Positions 6,612 to 8,682 of a DNA stretch of 8,682 nt are shown piece by piece. A program made the position numbers and the translations under genes. The notes beneath the pieces are model-generated. The model was given only the letters and a program-made list of their open reading frames with translations, was not told where the DNA came from and did no database searches. This DNA is from Candidatus Eiseniibacteriota bacterium. Lineage in GTDB: Bacteria; Eisenbacteria; RBG-16-71-46; JAFGJU01. The stretch lies in the NCBI GenBank assembly GCA_016928935.1, contig JAFGJU010000203.1:1-8682 (forward strand), given 5' to 3'. The first letter of the stretch is position 1; every line of letters begins with the position of its first letter.

Positions 6612-6695
6612 ACTCATTGCGCGAAAACGAAGGAGCGACTCTAGACTCTGCATCCGGGTCAGCAGCACGTCGAGCGCCTGGCTCTGATACAACAT

Positions 6696-6701
6696 GGAGG
6701 T
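6696..6701 (+). promoter_or_regulatory. Ribosome-binding site of the transaldolase
   Basis: GGAGGT lies 4 nt before ATG 6706. It overlaps the in-frame upstream ATG at 6694, which is therefore not the start. Confidence 0.8.
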
Positions 6702-6705
6702 TCAA

Positions 6706-7362
6706 ATGAAGTTCTTCATCGACACTGCCAGCGTGAAGGAGATTCGTGAAGCCGCCAGCTACGGAATACTGGACGGGGTAACGACAAACCCGTCGCTTCT
6801 CAGCAAGGAGCAGGGCGAGCCGCTGGCCATCCTCAAGGAGATATGTTCCATAGTGGACGGACCGGTGAGCGCCGAGGTCGTCGCGCTGGACAAAGACGGG
6901 ATGGTCAGGGAGGCGCTCGACCTGGTCAAGATCCATCCCAACATCGTGATAAAGATCCCGCTGACCAAGGAGGGTGTGAAGGCAATCAGGGAACTGAGCC
7001 AGAAGGGTATCCGCGCGAACGCCACCCTGGTCTTTTCGTCCAACCAGGCCATGCTGGCCGCCAAAGCCGGCGCCTCATTCGTGAGCCCCTTCATCGGACG
7101 CCTGGACGACGCCGGACACGTGGGCATGGATCTTGTGCGAGAGATCGTGACCATATACGGCAATTACGGGTTCGAAACCGAGGTGATAGTGGCGAGCGTC
7201 AGGAACGCCCTGCACGTGGTGGACGCGGCCATCGCGGGGGCACCGATAGTGACGTGTCCGTTCAACGTCATCGAGCTGATGTTCAAGCATCCCCTGACGG
7301 ACGCGGGTATCAAGAAGTTTCTGGAGGATTGGGACAAGATAAAGAAGAGAGGTCAGGCCTAG
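6706..7362 (+). CDS. tal: Transaldolase (small TalC/fructose-6-phosphate aldolase-like subfamily)
   Basis: A 218-residue class I aldolase-fold enzyme, expected to move a dihydroxyacetone unit from fructose 6-phosphate or sedoheptulose 7-phosphate to aldose phosphates in the pentose phosphate pathway. It starts MKFFIDTASVKEIREA and has GVTTNPSLLSKE. The Schiff-base lysine is K83 in VIKIPLT. E57 (in SAEVVA) and F129 (in SPFIGRLDD) are the residues found in transaldolases at positions where E. coli FsaA, a true fructose-6-phosphate aldolase, has Gln and Tyr. Transaldolase is therefore preferred over aldolase. ATG 6706 is chosen over the in-frame ATG 6694 because a strong ribosome-binding site sits between them. 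The 94-nt gap after truA shows no clear promoter or terminator. The htrA gene follows after 42 nt. Confidence 0.94.
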   Translation: MKFFIDTASVKEIREAASYGILDGVTTNPSLLSKEQGEPLAILKEICSIVDGPVSAEVVALDKDGMVREALDLVKIHPNIVIKIPLTKEGVKAIRELSQKGIRANATLVFSSNQAMLAAKAGASFVSPFIGRLDDAGHVGMDLVREIVTIYGNYGFETEVIVASVRNALHVVDAAIAGAPIVTCPFNVIELMFKHPLTDAGIKKFLEDWDKIKKRGQA

Positions 7363-7392
7363 ACCACAGGGACGGAACGAACAGCCACGACT

Positions 7393-7396
7393 GGAG
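7393..7396 (+). promoter_or_regulatory. Ribosome-binding site of htrA
   Basis: GGAG lies 8 nt before ATG 7405 but only 2 nt before ATG 7399, favouring 7405. Confidence 0.55.
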
Positions 7397-7404
7397 TGAT
7401 GCAC

Positions 7405-8682
7405 ATGGACACAGGGACGGTTCACGACACGGGACCGCACAGGCCGCGCGGTGGCGGGTCGCGCGTGCCGGCGGTCATCATCCTAATGATTCTTATGTTG
7501 ACGGCGGGTTTCTTCTTGGGACGAGGCAAGACGGATTCGCTGGCCGGCATGTTCAGCCCCTCCAGTGAATCTGAGTGGCTCGAGGAAGAGGGAACGCGCC
7601 CGAAGTCCAGTGACACGCTCGACACGCGTGAGATAGTGCGTTCGCTGGATGACTCCAGGATGAACGCAATCGTGCGGGCTTCCCAGTTGGCGGGCCCGTC
7701 CGTGGTCAGTGTCAGCGTGACGCAGACCGTGGTCGCGCGGAGGAGCCCGTTCTTCGGCGACGACTTCTTCCAGCATTTCTTTGGCGACGTGTTGCCTCCG
7801 ACCGTGTACCGCCAGCGAGTCCCCAGCCTGGGTTCCGGGTTCGTGATCAGCAAGGACGGCCACATCATCTCTAACGAGCACGTCATTCACAACGCCGAAG
7901 AGATAAAAGTCACTCTGCCGGACGGACGGCAGTTCGACGCAAAAGTGGTGGGGTCGAACGCGGCCTACGACATCGCGGTGCTCAAGATAGACGCAAAGGG
8001 GCTGAGACCCGCCGCGATGGGCGACTCGGACGACCTGGTGGTGGGAGAGTGGGCCATCGCCATTGGCAATCCGTTCGGCTTTCTGCTGAACGACCCCAGC
8101 CCGTCTGTCACGGCCGGCGTGATAAGCGCTCTCAAGCGTGACGTGAAGTCTGAAAGCGTGGGAGGGAGCACCGGCATCTACAAGAGCATGATACAGACCG
8201 ACGCCGCCATCAACCCCGGCAACAGCGGCGGGCCCCTGGTGAACGGCAAGGGCGAGGTCATCGGGGTGAACACGTTCATCTTCACGAGGGGAGGGGGTTC
8301 GCTCGGGATGGGATTCGCCATACCCGTGAACACCGCCAAGAGAGTCGTGCGCGAGATAATCAATTACGGTGCCGTCAGAGGAGTGTGGATAGGCATCTCG
8401 GTCCAGGACATCACGCCCTACCTCGCGCAACAGCTGGATGTGCGGGATACCAGGGGTGTGATAGTCGTGAAGCTCGAGGACGGGAGCCCCGCTGACAAGG
8501 CCGGCGTCAAGGTGGGCGACATCATAAGAAAGGTCCAGGGTGTTCAGGTGGAGAACTCGGACGACGCTGCCAGGAGCATATTCGGTGCCGGGATCGGTGA
8601 CGTCCTGACGCTCTCCGTCGAGCGAGACGGCCGGACGTGGGAGGCGAAGCTCAAGCTGGTGGAGGTCCCCAAGGACGACAGA
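7405..8682 (+). CDS. htrA: HtrA/Deg-family serine endopeptidase, membrane-anchored, 3' end outside window
   Basis: A periplasmic quality-control protease; the frame is open to the window edge (426 codons seen). Residues 1-20 are Arg/Gly-rich and cytoplasmic. Residues 21-39 (VPAVIILMILMLTAGFFLG) form one transmembrane helix with no obvious signal-peptidase site, so it is likely anchored as in DegS. An acidic linker (about 40-85) follows, then the trypsin-like domain with the full triad: H159 in SNEHVI, D189 in YDIAVLKID and S274 in GNSGGP. The aromatic-rich stretch FFGDDFFQHFFGD (about 112-124) resembles the regulatory LA loop of DegP/DegQ. A PDZ domain spans about 325-424. Whether a second PDZ follows cannot be seen, so DegS-like (one PDZ) and DegP/DegQ-like (two) remain open. 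ATG 7399 is an alternative start two codons earlier. Confidence 0.95.
   Translation, partial: MDTGTVHDTGPHRPRGGGSRVPAVIILMILMLTAGFFLGRGKTDSLAGMFSPSSESEWLEEEGTRPKSSDTLDTREIVRSLDDSRMNAIVRASQLAGPSVVSVSVTQTVVARRSPFFGDDFFQHFFGDVLPPTVYRQRVPSLGSGFVISKDGHIISNEHVIHNAEEIKVTLPDGRQFDAKVVGSNAAYDIAVLKIDAKGLRPAAMGDSDDLVVGEWAIAIGNPFGFLLNDPSPSVTAGVISALKRDVKSESVGGSTGIYKSMIQTDAAINPGNSGGPLVNGKGEVIGVNTFIFTRGGGSLGMGFAIPVNTAKRVVREIINYGAVRGVWIGISVQDITPYLAQQLDVRDTRGVIVVKLEDGSPADKAGVKVGDIIRKVQGVQVENSDDAARSIFGAGIGDVLTLSVERDGRTWEAKLKLVEVPKDDR

Noticed and set aside
6688..6693. Possible -10 box (TACAAC) before the transaldolase
   Set aside because: Transcription would begin inside the ribosome-binding site, and there is no matching -35 box.
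7483..8430. 315-codon open frame on the minus strand
   Set aside because: It is antisense to the HtrA protease, whose catalytic triad and PDZ domain are clear. The product is His/Arg-rich with no family resemblance.

Overview
The window is a dense, GC-rich stretch of bacterial chromosome (about 60% GC by eye) with every intact gene on the + strand. Lnt, a HtrA protease with an N-terminal membrane anchor, and a sigma-54 activator together point to a diderm (Gram-negative-type) bacterium. Heavy AGG arginine codon use and frequent TTG/GTG starts fit an uncultured or deep-branching lineage, but I cannot name a phylum from this alone.

Left block (1-4778): the 3' part of a membrane-anchored HD-GYP protein that enters from outside the window; purM (purine synthesis); a sigma-54-dependent AAA+ activator with no receiver or sensor domain; and lnt (lipoprotein N-acylation) with an unusual loop insertion. 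Gaps are 33, 37 and 66 nt, so they could be co-transcribed. A perfect 15-bp palindrome lies just after the activator stop codon.

Middle gap (4779-5056): the only long stretch without an intact gene. It appears to hold the end of a decayed insertion sequence. On the minus strand there is a ribosome-binding site, an ATG and about 22 codons resembling the N-terminus of an ISNCY/IS1202-like transposase. Behind these lie two 17-bp direct repeats (16/17 identical, 27-bp period) between short inverted repeats. Next to this scar is a near-perfect sigma-70 promoter (TTGACA, 17 bp, TATATT) reading into ecfT.

Right block (5057-8682): ecfT and truA overlap by 8 nt, followed by a TalC-type transaldolase (tal) and a membrane-anchored HtrA serine protease that runs off the right edge. 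The ecfT-truA order is familiar from Firmicutes, where ecfA ATPase genes usually precede it; none is present here.

Most genes are housekeeping and I see no convincing new multi-gene system. The points most worth a second look are the IS scar with its adjoining promoter, the ATPase-less ecfT with altered coupling motifs, and the sensor-less sigma-54 activator.
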